The notes beneath the pieces were generated by a model, which saw nothing but the letters and a program-made list of their open reading frames with translations, searched no databases and had not been told where the DNA came from. Below, piece by piece: positions 50,008 to 56,856 of a DNA stretch of 56,856 bases. The stretch comes from DATNBU01 sp964476185 (GTDB taxonomy: Bacteria > Desulfobacterota > Binatia > UBA1149 > CAITLU01), in the NCBI GenBank assembly GCA_964476185.1, contig CAYYZO010000016.1:1-56856 (forward strand). Reading direction: 5' to 3'. Position numbers and translations under genes: made by a program. Each line of letters starts with the position of its first letter. Within the stretch, counting starts at the first letter, position 1.

Positions 50008-50913
50008 ATGACGGCCAAGTTCATCGGGACCTACACGGCGCTGGTCACCCCGTTCCGCGACGGAGAACTCGACGAGGGCGCTTTCCGCGCGCTCGTCGCC
50101 GAGCAGGTCGCCGCCGGCGTCGAGGGCATCGTGCCGTGCGGCAGCACCGGCGAATCGGCGACGCTCAGCCACGACGAGCACGAACGCGTGATCAAGCTCG
50201 CGATCGACGAAGCGAAGGGCCGCCTGAAGGTCATCGCGGGAACGGGCTCGAACAACACGCGCGAGGCCTGCCGACTGACGCGCGCGGCCGCCGACGCCGG
50301 CGCGGACGGCGCGCTGCTGATCAGTCCGTATTACAACAAGCCGACCCAGCACGGGCACGTCGAGCACTACAAGGCCGTCGCGGCCGCGGCGCCCGAGCTT
50401 CCGCTGATCCTCTACAACATCCCCGGCCGCACCGGGATGAACATGGCCCCGGAGACGATCGCGCGCCTGGCCGAGGTCAAGAACATCGTCGGCGTGAAGG
50501 AAGCCTCGGGGTCGATCGACCAGTGGCTGAACATCTTCCGGCTGTGCGGTCCCGACTTCGCGATGCTCGCCGGCGACGACGGCGCGACCGTGCCGATCCT
50601 CGCGCTCGGCGGCCACGGCGTGATCTCGGTGATCACGAACCTGATCCCCGCGCGCTTCAAGGAGATGGTCGACGCCGGCCTCGCCGGCGACTTCCGCACC
50701 GCGCGCGCGATCCAGATGGAAGTGCTGCCGCTCCTGCAGTCGCTGTTCCTCGAGGTGAACCCGATCCCGGTCAAGGCCGCCCTCGCGATGATGGGCAGGA
50801 TCCGCAACGAGGTCCGCCTGCCGCTCACGCCGATGTCGGAGGCGCCCGCGGCCCAGCTGGCCGAGGTGTTGAGGGCGCACGGGCTCCTCTCCGGCGCACG
50901 GGCCTCGGCATGA
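50008..50913 (+). CDS. dapA: 4-hydroxy-tetrahydrodipicolinate synthase
   Basis: A 301-residue Schiff-base aldolase that condenses pyruvate and aspartate semialdehyde. GTYTALVTPFRDGELDEGAF, PCGSTGESATLSHDEH, the Tyr in LILYNIPGRTGMNM (about 134) and the lysine in VGVKEASGSID (about 162) are conserved. ATG at 50008 has GGAGGAAGGAG upstream. The stop overlaps dapB as ATGA. Confidence 0.96.
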   Translation: MTAKFIGTYTALVTPFRDGELDEGAFRALVAEQVAAGVEGIVPCGSTGESATLSHDEHERVIKLAIDEAKGRLKVIAGTGSNNTREACRLTRAAADAGADGALLISPYYNKPTQHGHVEHYKAVAAAAPELPLILYNIPGRTGMNMAPETIARLAEVKNIVGVKEASGSIDQWLNIFRLCGPDFAMLAGDDGATVPILALGGHGVISVITNLIPARFKEMVDAGLAGDFRTARAIQMEVLPLLQSLFLEVNPIPVKAALAMMGRIRNEVRLPLTPMSEAPAAQLAEVLRAHGLLSGARASA

Positions 50914-51725
50914 GCCGGGCTCCGCTCGTCGTCCTCGGCGCCGGAGGCCGCATGGGCCGGCGCATCGTCGCGCTGGCCGAGGGCGGCAGCGAGGCGCGCG
51001 TCGTCGCCGCGGTCGAGATCCCGGGGTCGCAGCTCGTCGGCAGGGACGCGGGCGAACTGGCCGGCATCGCGCCCCTCGGCGTGCCGGTCGTTGCGGACTT
51101 CGTCGCCGCGGTCGACTCGGTCGAGCGCGGCGCCGTCGCCGTGGACTTCACCGCGCCCGAGGCGGCGATCGAGCACGCGCGCCAGGCCGCCACGACCGCG
51201 ACGCCGATCGTGATCGGCACGACGGGCTTCACGCGCGAGCAGCGCGCCGAGCTCGAATCGCTGGCGGGTCGCACCCCGCTGCTGCTGTCGGCCAACATGA
51301 GCATCGGCGTCAACGTGCTGCTCGGGCTCGTCGGCGAGGCGGTTCGGCGGCTCGGCCCGGCCTTCGACATCGAGATCGTCGAGGTCCACCACAACCGCAA
51401 GAAGGACGCGCCGTCCGGCACGGCGCTGGCCCTGGCCGAGGCGGCCGCGGCCGCGGCCGGCGTGGCCCCGGCCGATGCGCTGACCCTCGCCCGGGAGGGA
51501 CTCGTCGGCGAGCGTCGTCCCGGCGAGATCGGCGTCGTGGCGCTGCGGGGCGGCGACAACGTCGGCGAGCACACGGTGATGCTGCTGGGCACCGGCGAGC
51601 GGGTGGAACTCGCCCATCGGGCCTCTTCCCGCGACTGCCTGGCCGCCGGCGCCGTCCGCGCCGGCGCCTGGCTCCACGGCAAGCCCCCGGGCCTCTACTC
51701 CATGAAGGACGTCCTCGGCCTCTGA
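50910..51725 (+). CDS. dapB: 4-hydroxy-tetrahydrodipicolinate reductase
   Basis: A 271-residue NAD(P)H reductase, next step after DapA. The Rossmann motif VLGAGGRMGRRIV, VDFTAPEAAIEH, IGTTGF, and the substrate loop EVHHNRKKDAPSGTAL (His-His and Lys catalytic, about 155-170) are present, then VVALRGGDNVGEHTVML. ATG at 50910 overlaps the dapA stop. Confidence 0.95.
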   Translation: MSRAPLVVLGAGGRMGRRIVALAEGGSEARVVAAVEIPGSQLVGRDAGELAGIAPLGVPVVADFVAAVDSVERGAVAVDFTAPEAAIEHARQAATTATPIVIGTTGFTREQRAELESLAGRTPLLLSANMSIGVNVLLGLVGEAVRRLGPAFDIEIVEVHHNRKKDAPSGTALALAEAAAAAAGVAPADALTLAREGLVGERRPGEIGVVALRGGDNVGEHTVMLLGTGERVELAHRASSRDCLAAGAVRAGAWLHGKPPGLYSMKDVLGL

Positions 51726-51774
51726 CCGCCCCGCGGCGGCGGCGAGGCCTCCCGCCCCGCGCACACCCGGTTTC

Positions 51775-51804
51775 TTGCGACAACTCCGGACGCGGCGGTA
51801 TACG
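51775..51804 (+). promoter_or_regulatory. Promoter of folK
   Basis: TTGCGA (51775-51780), 18-bp spacer, TATACG (51799-51804). Transcription would begin near 51811, about 11 nt before the TTG start, with GGGG between. Confidence 0.5.
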
Positions 51805-51821
51805 CCCGGCGGGGCAACGCG

Positions 51822-52319
51822 TTGAGCCACACGGTCTACATCGCCATCGGCACCAACCTCGGGGACCGGCTGCGCAACTACCGGACTGCGCTGGAGAAAA
51901 TCGCAGCGATCCGGGACACCCGGATCACCGGGAAGTCGTCGCTGTACGAGAGCGAGCCGCACGGCAAGGCCCGCAACTGGTTCCTCAACGGGGTCATCGA
52001 GGTCACGACGGAACTCGAGGCCGCGCCGCTGCTGAAGGAACTGCAGAAGGTCGAAGCGGCCCTGGGCCGCAAGCGCGAGACCGCCAAGACCACGGTTTCG
52101 CGCGAGATGGACCTCGACATCCTGCTGTTCGACCACGACACGATCGAGACCCGGACGCTCAAGGTGCCCCACCCGGAGATGGGCAACCGCAAGTTCGTGC
52201 TGCTGCCGCTGGCCGAGCTCGTCCCCGCCTTCCCCCACCCGGTTTCGGGCACAACCATCTCGACGCTGCTTGCAACCACAGCGGACAAGAAAAAAGTGAT
52301 GCTGTACCGGCCGCGCTGA
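51822..52319 (+). CDS. folK: 6-hydroxymethyl-7,8-dihydropterin pyrophosphokinase
   Basis: A 165-residue HPPK that transfers pyrophosphate from ATP in folate synthesis. IAIGTNLGDRLRNY at the start, SSLYESEPHG, WFLNGVIEV, and the metal-binding DLDILLFDHDTIET with VPHPEMGNRKFVLLPLAELVP are the family blocks. The start codon is TTG at 51822 behind its own promoter. The dihydropteroate synthase gene is not adjacent. Confidence 0.93.
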   Translation: MSHTVYIAIGTNLGDRLRNYRTALEKIAAIRDTRITGKSSLYESEPHGKARNWFLNGVIEVTTELEAAPLLKELQKVEAALGRKRETAKTTVSREMDLDILLFDHDTIETRTLKVPHPEMGNRKFVLLPLAELVPAFPHPVSGTTISTLLATTADKKKVMLYRPR

Positions 52320-52463
52320 CCGGCGGCCGGCGGGAAACGACCGCGGCCTTCCGGCGTCCAACGGCCCCAGGAACAGCACGGAAACGATACGACCCGGGCG
52401 ACCGACCCGGCCAGCAGCAACGGCGAGGCGGCTTCACGGCTGCCCGCCGATCCAAGGACGAGC

Positions 52464-53108
52464 ATGCAGATCTTCATCGACAGCGCCGACATCAACGAAA
52501 TCCGCGAAGCCGCCTCGATGGGCGTCGTCGACGGCGTCACGACCAACCCGTCGCTCGTCGCCAAGACGGGCCGCCGCTTCGAGGAGGTCCTGAAGGACAT
52601 CCTCGAGGTCATCGACGGTCCCATCAGCGCCGAGGTGGTCAGCCTCGACGCCGGGGGAATGATCGCCGAGGGCCGCAAGCTCGCCGCCATCCACCCGAAC
52701 ATCGTCGTGAAGGTGCCGATCGGCGCCGAGGGCCTGAAGGCCGTCCGGGCCCTGTCCGACGAGAACATCCGCGTGAACGTGACGCTGATCTTCCAGGCGT
52801 CGCAGGCGCTGCTCGCCGCCAAGGCCGGCGCGGCCTACGTCAGCCCGTTCATCGGCCGGCTCGACGACGTCTCGGAGGACGGCATGTCGCTGATCCAGGC
52901 CCTGGTCGAGATCTTCGACAACTACGACTACGGCACCGAGATCCTCGTCGCGAGCGTGCGCAGCCCGATGCACTTCGTGCAGTCGGCCCGCCTCGGCGCC
53001 GACGTCGCGACCTGCCCGTTCGGCGTAATCCAGCAGCTCCTGAAGCACCCGCTGACCGACGTCGGCCTCGCCAAGTTCCTGGCCGACTGGAAGAACGTGC
53101 CGAAGTGA
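52464..53108 (+). CDS. Transaldolase (TalC/FSA subfamily)
   Basis: A 214-residue small transaldolase, the size of the TalC and fructose-6-phosphate aldolase subfamily. MQIFIDSADINEIREAASMG, GVTTNPSLVAK, the Schiff-base Lys in NIVVKVPIGAEGLKAV (about 80), NVTLIFQASQALLAAKAG and YVSPFIGRLDD are present. It interconverts sugar phosphates in the pentose phosphate pathway. ATG at 52464 has AAGGA 5 nt upstream. The gene stands alone, 145 bp after folK. Confidence 0.93.
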   Translation: MQIFIDSADINEIREAASMGVVDGVTTNPSLVAKTGRRFEEVLKDILEVIDGPISAEVVSLDAGGMIAEGRKLAAIHPNIVVKVPIGAEGLKAVRALSDENIRVNVTLIFQASQALLAAKAGAAYVSPFIGRLDDVSEDGMSLIQALVEIFDNYDYGTEILVASVRSPMHFVQSARLGADVATCPFGVIQQLLKHPLTDVGLAKFLADWKNVPK

Positions 53109-53135
53109 CGCCCGCCGGCGCACACGGTCTTCGTC

Positions 53136-53163
53136 TTGACTCCCGTCGCCCCCCCTCTACGAT
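53136..53163 (+). promoter_or_regulatory. Promoter of the PAS-receiver gene
   Basis: TTGACT (53136-53141), 16-bp spacer, TACGAT (53158-53163), about 45 bp before the TTG start. The same two hexamers occur, with a 19-bp spacer, before the last gene of the window. Confidence 0.6.
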
Positions 53164-53208
53164 GGCGCGATTGGCGGTAGCACCAGTGGGGACGAACCGC
53201 CGCTAAGC

Positions 53209-54285
53209 TTGAGAGAGCTCCCGAAAGTCTATTTCGAGCGCCTGCTGGAAACCTCGCCCGACATCGTCGTGGCCGTGGACCGCAAGGGCGTCGTCATCTT
53301 CTACAACGCCGGCGCCGAGGGCAGCCTCGGCTACCAGGCCGGTGAAGTGCTCGGCACTCCGGTCGAGCGCCTTTACCCGGACGCCTCGGAGGCGCGCCGC
53401 GTGATGCAGGCGATGCGCGACGGCGGCGGGCGCATCAGCACGTTCGAGACCGAGTTCATCGCGAAGGACGGGCACAAGGTTCCCGTCGCCATCTCCGGCA
53501 CCATCATCCACGACGAGAAAGGACGCGAGCAGGGCAGCATCGGGTTCGCGAAGGACATCGGCAGCCTGCGCGAGCACGACCAGCTCGTCACCCTCGGCCA
53601 GCTCGCCGTGAGCCTCGCGCACGAGGTGAACAACCCGCTCGAAGTGCTCGTGAACCAGACCGAGCTTCTCGAGCGCTTCCTCAAGCAGAAGACCAGCAGC
53701 GAGGACTACGCGCGCGAGCACGCGCGCGTCGAGGCGATCCGCCGCGAGCTGCGCCGCATCCAGACCATCGTCGAGCGCGTCGGCGAGATGGCGGCCGACG
53801 GCTTCTACGCGGCGCGCGAGTACATGCCGGGACGGCTGATGACGGACCTCGGCCTGGATACCGCGCCGGTGCGGGAGGTCGTCCCGGATCCCTGCGCGTG
53901 CGGCGGCGAGATCCGCGGCAAGACGGTGCTCGTCGTCGACGACGACGCGGCCGTGCGGCACTCGATGGCCGAGATCCTCGGGGGCGAGGGCTGCAAGGTG
54001 CTGACGACGCCGTCCGGGCACGAGGCCCTCCGGTTCCTCGACCACGAGAACGTCGATCTCGTGATCAGCGACGTGCAGATGCCGGACATGGACGGCTACG
54101 AGTTGTTTCGTCGCGTTCGCAACGAGCACGAGGCGCTGCCCGTCGTGCTGATGACGGCGTACTATTACGACAAGGACCACGTCATCAAGCGCTCGAAAGC
54201 CGACGGCCTGCGTGACGTGATCTTCAAGAAGCCCATCGACCCGTCGCGTCTGCGCGAGATCGTCGAGTCCCGGGCCGGCAGTTGA
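53209..54285 (+). CDS. PAS-DHp-receiver signalling protein lacking an ATPase domain
   Basis: A 358-residue cytosolic protein. A PAS domain (about 8-120; ETSPDIVVAVDRKGVVIFYN) is followed by a histidine-kinase dimerisation helix with the phospho-acceptor His in VSLAHEVNNPLEVLV (about 143). Instead of the HATPase_c domain, a 30-residue link with a CACGG motif leads to a receiver domain (KTVLVVDDDAAVRHSM; phospho-Asp in ISDVQMPDMDGYELF about 289; Lys in FKKP). It cannot autophosphorylate and must receive phosphate from another kinase or act as a phospho-sink. The start is TTG at 53209. Confidence 0.87.
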   Translation: MRELPKVYFERLLETSPDIVVAVDRKGVVIFYNAGAEGSLGYQAGEVLGTPVERLYPDASEARRVMQAMRDGGGRISTFETEFIAKDGHKVPVAISGTIIHDEKGREQGSIGFAKDIGSLREHDQLVTLGQLAVSLAHEVNNPLEVLVNQTELLERFLKQKTSSEDYAREHARVEAIRRELRRIQTIVERVGEMAADGFYAAREYMPGRLMTDLGLDTAPVREVVPDPCACGGEIRGKTVLVVDDDAAVRHSMAEILGGEGCKVLTTPSGHEALRFLDHENVDLVISDVQMPDMDGYELFRRVRNEHEALPVVLMTAYYYDKDHVIKRSKADGLRDVIFKKPIDPSRLREIVESRAGS

Positions 54286-54348
54286 CGGAACGCGCCCCCG
54301 GCCCGCGGCACGCTTGACCTTGGAGCGGCGACGCCCGAAGAAGGCGCG

Positions 54349-54990
54349 GTGAGCATTCGCATCGACAGGGTCTACACGCGCACGGGCGACGACGGCCAGA
54401 CCGGGCTCGTCGGCGGCAAGCGCGTCGCCAAGGACGACCTTCGCATCGCCTGCTACGGCGAGGTCGACGAGCTCAACAGCGTGCTCGGCGTCGTGCGCAG
54501 CCACCTCGCCGCGGAGCCGTACGCCGGCGCCGAACCGGCCGCTCGCCTCGACGCCGTGCTCGCGTTCGTGCAGCAGGAACTCTTCGACCTCGGCAGCGAG
54601 CTCGCCACGCCGCCCGAGTCCGAGTACGAAGGCATGATCCGCATCGGCGCCGCCCAGATCGAACGGCTCGAGGCGTGGATGGACGAGCTCTCGCCGGACC
54701 TGCCCGAGCTGAAATCGTTCGTGCTGCCCGGCGGCGGCGCGGCCGGAGCCACGCTGCACGTCGCCCGCACCGTCTGCCGCCGCGCCGAGCGCAGCGTGAC
54801 CGCGCTGGTCCGCCGCGGCGACGCGGCGCGGGAGACCGCGCGCTACCTCAACCGCCTGAGCGACCTGCTGTTCGTGCAGTCGCGATGGATCGCGATCGCG
54901 ACCGGGCACGCCGAGGTGCTGTGGCAGAAGGGCCTCGAGCCGCCACCTCCGGGGCGCGCGGCGCGAGGCCGCAAGAAGACGCCGGCCTGA
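54349..54990 (+). CDS. PduO-type cob(I)alamin adenosyltransferase
   Basis: A 213-residue ATP:cobalamin adenosyltransferase of the PduO/MMAB type. The ATP loop RVYTRTGDDGQTGLVGGKRV (about 7-26), RIACYGEVDELNSVLG, FVLPGGGAAGATLHVARTVCRRAER and YLNRLSDLLFVQSRW are diagnostic. It makes the coenzyme form of B12; no B12-dependent enzyme is in this window. GTG at 54349 has GAAGG 4 nt upstream. A Lys/Arg-rich tail ends the protein. Confidence 0.94.
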   Translation: MSIRIDRVYTRTGDDGQTGLVGGKRVAKDDLRIACYGEVDELNSVLGVVRSHLAAEPYAGAEPAARLDAVLAFVQQELFDLGSELATPPESEYEGMIRIGAAQIERLEAWMDELSPDLPELKSFVLPGGGAAGATLHVARTVCRRAERSVTALVRRGDAARETARYLNRLSDLLFVQSRWIAIATGHAEVLWQKGLEPPPPGRAARGRKKTPA

Positions 54991-55040
54991 CGCCGCGACC
55001 CGAGCCTGCGTGGGGTTCGCCCACGTTGCGGAGAACAGAC

Positions 55041-55739
55041 ATGAGCCAGGAAACGAGCGACGGACGGGGCCTTTCGATCAAGCAGATCGAGATCGGGCCG
55101 ATGCAGAACTACGTCTATGTGATCGCCGACCTCGAGACGCGCAAGGCGCTCCTCGTCGACCCCGCGTGGGACGTGCGGGCACTGATCGACGAACTCGACA
55201 AGGAAGACCTCGAGCTGACCGGCGCGTTGATCACGCACTACCATCCCGATCACATCGGGGGGGACTTCGCCGGCCACCACATCGAAGGCGTCACGGAACT
55301 GATGGCCGAGCGGCCCTGCAAGCTCTACATCCACAAGGCCGAGGCGCCCTACGTGCAGCGGCAACTCGGACTGACTCCCGCCGACTACGTGGCCTGCGAC
55401 GGAGAGACGACGGTGGAGGTCGGGCGCATCCCCGTCCGGCTGCTGCACACCCCCGGACACACGCCGGGGTCCCAGTGCTTCCTCGTCGGCGGGCACCTCG
55501 TTTCGGGGGACACCCTCTTCATCGGTTCGTGCGGCCGCGTGGATCTTCCGGGGAGCAACCCCGAGGACCTTTATTACAGCCTTCATGACAAGCTGAAGCG
55601 GCTGCCCGACGAAACCGTGCTGCTTCCCGGCCACAACTACGCGCCGGAGCGAACCTCGACGATGGCCAAGGAAAAACGAACGAATCCGTACCTGCGATTC
55701 GAGCGTGTCGAGGACTACCTGCGAGCGATGGGACGCTGA
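55041..55739 (+). CDS. Metallo-beta-lactamase-fold hydrolase (glyoxalase II-like)
   Basis: A 232-residue MBL-fold protein. All metal ligands are present: THYHPDHIGGD (H-x-H-x-D-H), HTPGHTPGS, VSGDTLFIGSCGRVDLPGS and LPGHNYAPE. The GCGRxD block is common to persulfide dioxygenases and glyoxalase II relatives that use glutathione thioesters or persulfides; which one it is cannot be told. ATG at 55041 has GGAG about 8 nt upstream. It follows the adenosyltransferase by 50 bp and may share its transcript. Confidence 0.9.
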   Translation: MSQETSDGRGLSIKQIEIGPMQNYVYVIADLETRKALLVDPAWDVRALIDELDKEDLELTGALITHYHPDHIGGDFAGHHIEGVTELMAERPCKLYIHKAEAPYVQRQLGLTPADYVACDGETTVEVGRIPVRLLHTPGHTPGSQCFLVGGHLVSGDTLFIGSCGRVDLPGSNPEDLYYSLHDKLKRLPDETVLLPGHNYAPERTSTMAKEKRTNPYLRFERVEDYLRAMGR

Positions 55740-55817
55740 CGCATCGCGGCAACACGTCCCGTCTCGCAACGGTGCGACAAACGCCCGTTAGCACCGCGCA
55801 ATTTCGCTTCAACCTTC

Positions 55818-55848
55818 TTGACTGAACACTCCACTCCGAACATACGAT
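55818..55848 (+). promoter_or_regulatory. Possible promoter of the Cys-rich repeat protein gene
   Basis: TTGACT (55818-55823), 19-bp spacer, TACGAT (55843-55848). The predicted leader is about 98 nt and contains the AGGAGGAG ribosome-binding site at 55935-55942. Confidence 0.5.
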
Positions 55849-55952
55849 GCGTCCGCCTCAGCCCGGTCCCGACGCCTTACGGGCGAGGGTTGGGCGGGGA
55901 CCATCGCGGGCTCACGCCCGTTCTTTACCCAGTCAGGAGGAGAACACATCCC

Positions 55953-56856
55953 ATGAAGCATCCCCTCAACCTCTTCGTCGGCGCCGCCGTGGCCGCCGCG
56001 ATCGTCGCTGTCGCGAACCCCGCGTCGGCCGATCCGGTCAAGTGCCACGCGACGATCGGCAAGAACATCACCAAGTACCAGGCCGCCGCGGTCAAGAACC
56101 AGATCGGCTGCCACAAGAGCCGCGACGGCGGCAAGGTGCCTTCGTCGCAGGCCTGCAACACCGCGACCGGCGCGGACCTGAAGGGCAAGCGCTCCGCTTC
56201 TCGCCAGAAGGCGATCGACGGCGTGAACAAGGCTTGCGTCTCGCCGGGCGACGACTCCGTCCTCGCGATGTACCCGCGCTGCCCCTCGCCGGTTGCGTCC
56301 TCCGATGACGGCGGCGCCACGAGCGGCATCGACACGTTCACCGAACTCACGACCTGCCTCCTCGACCTGTCCGAGGCCTACGTCGACCGCATGGGCGCCG
56401 AGGTCATGGGCAACCCGGAGACGGTCCCGATGACCGACAAGGAAGTCTCGAAGTGCCACGGCGCGATCGGCAAGGCGCTGTCGAAGGCCGCCAAGACGGT
56501 CGGCGGCACGTACGCGAAGTGCCAGGCGGGCGTCGAGAAGACCGCCGGCATGATCCAGGACTACGGCGCGGCGTGCCTCAACAACGCCGGTGACCCGCAG
56601 GGCAAGGCGGCGGCGACGTTCTCCGCGTTCGACGCGCTGTTCAACACCGGCGGCGCCTGCCACGACTCGCTGATCTCGCAGGACGACTGGGCCGACATGG
56701 GCACCTGCGGCCAGAGCGGAGCCGCCATGCAGGATTGCGGCCGTGACCGCGTGATCGAGCCGACCACGAAGGGTCTGGCGGCGGCGTCCCAGGAGCTGCC
56801 CGGCACCTGCGCCGCGGTGGCCGACGTCGTGATCAACGCCGGCTTCGGCGAGAAGC
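55953..56856 (+). CDS. Exported Cys-rich repeat protein (runs off the window)
   Basis: At least 301 codons; the 3' end is outside the window. A signal peptide (residues 1-26, ending NPASA-DP) is followed by a mature chain with 13 Cys in the visible part. Two segments look like repeats of one motif: KCHATIGKNITKYQAAAV (about 29-46) and KCHGAIGKALSKAAKTVG (about 168-185), each followed 10-20 residues later by another Cys near a Lys. The repeat suggests paired helices tied by disulfides. I recall similar 'KC-x(2)-IGK-x-x-x-K' secreted proteins from uncultured deltaproteobacterial-type genomes; no function is known. ATG at 55953 has AGGAGGAG 10 nt upstream. Confidence 0.8.
   Translation, partial: MKHPLNLFVGAAVAAAIVAVANPASADPVKCHATIGKNITKYQAAAVKNQIGCHKSRDGGKVPSSQACNTATGADLKGKRSASRQKAIDGVNKACVSPGDDSVLAMYPRCPSPVASSDDGGATSGIDTFTELTTCLLDLSEAYVDRMGAEVMGNPETVPMTDKEVSKCHGAIGKALSKAAKTVGGTYAKCQAGVEKTAGMIQDYGAACLNNAGDPQGKAAATFSAFDALFNTGGACHDSLISQDDWADMGTCGQSGAAMQDCGRDRVIEPTTKGLAAASQELPGTCAAVADVVINAGFGEK

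Overview
The window is about 57 kb of very GC-rich (roughly two-thirds G+C or more) chromosomal DNA from a Gram-negative bacterium. It is densely packed, uses many GTG and TTG starts, and has many 4-base start/stop overlaps. Outer-membrane lipoproteins, an AsmA-like protein, an RND pump, a Tat system, a MYXO-CTERM-like sorting tail and an arg-lipoprotein-dap gene order all point to a deltaproteobacterial-type lineage (Myxococcota, Desulfobacterota or Binatota). The exact phylum is inference. Three runs of exactly 100 N (1363-1462, 35832-35931, 48783-48882) are scaffold gaps, so this is a draft or metagenome assembly. No rRNA, tRNA, CRISPR array, prophage or insertion sequence was found.

1-8.5 kb: a sulfatase (cut by the window edge) diverges from a LysR regulator (cut by a gap). 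Then come a DUF3556-type membrane protein, a secreted alpha/beta hydrolase, and an adaptor/permease pair of an RND efflux pump without a TolC gene. 8.6-13 kb: a sialate O-acetylesterase-like enzyme, a secreted TolB-like propeller protein and a 409-residue protein of unknown function. 13-18.2 kb (minus): a tightly overlapping set of sirtuin, DegT-type aminotransferase and ThiD, then PtsP (GAF plus enzyme I) on its own promoter with the unknown gene 13 nt behind it. 18.3-26.1 kb: penicillin-binding protein 1A, a histone-deacetylase-family hydrolase, TatA/B and TatC, and a convergent overlapping trio (AsmA-like, membrane zinc-ribbon, DUF4911-like). 26.2-30.1 kb: a crotonase lacking both usual glutamates, a possible kinase-fold protein, a zinc-ribbon protein, an alpha/beta hydrolase and XerC.

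30.2-38.3 kb is a run of secreted or surface genes with longer intergenic spaces: a small exported protein, a Cys-rich lipoprotein with a phospholipase A2-like His/Asp signature, a trypsin-like lipoprotein joined in frame to a MORN-repeat lipoprotein, a TMTC-like multipass glycosyltransferase candidate, and two beta-helix proteins. This is the most unusual part of the window.

38.6-53.1 kb is core biosynthesis: argB-argD-argF-argG-argH and an LptM-like lipoprotein, then (after a serine hydrolase, a FabD, a BaiN-like flavoprotein and a 25-bp tandem repeat array) dapF-dapA-dapB, folK and transaldolase. lysA, often found between the lipoprotein and dapA in related arrangements, is absent here. 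53.2-56.9 kb holds a PAS-DHp-receiver protein with no ATPase domain, a cobalamin adenosyltransferase, a metallo-beta-lactamase-fold hydrolase and the start of a Cys-rich secreted repeat protein that runs off the end.

Several promoters place the predicted transcription start within a few bases of the start codon (tatA, sirtuin, esterase, perhaps dapF), so leaderless mRNAs appear common here. Two genes (the flavoprotein and perhaps ptsP) seem to need AUU or AUC starts.
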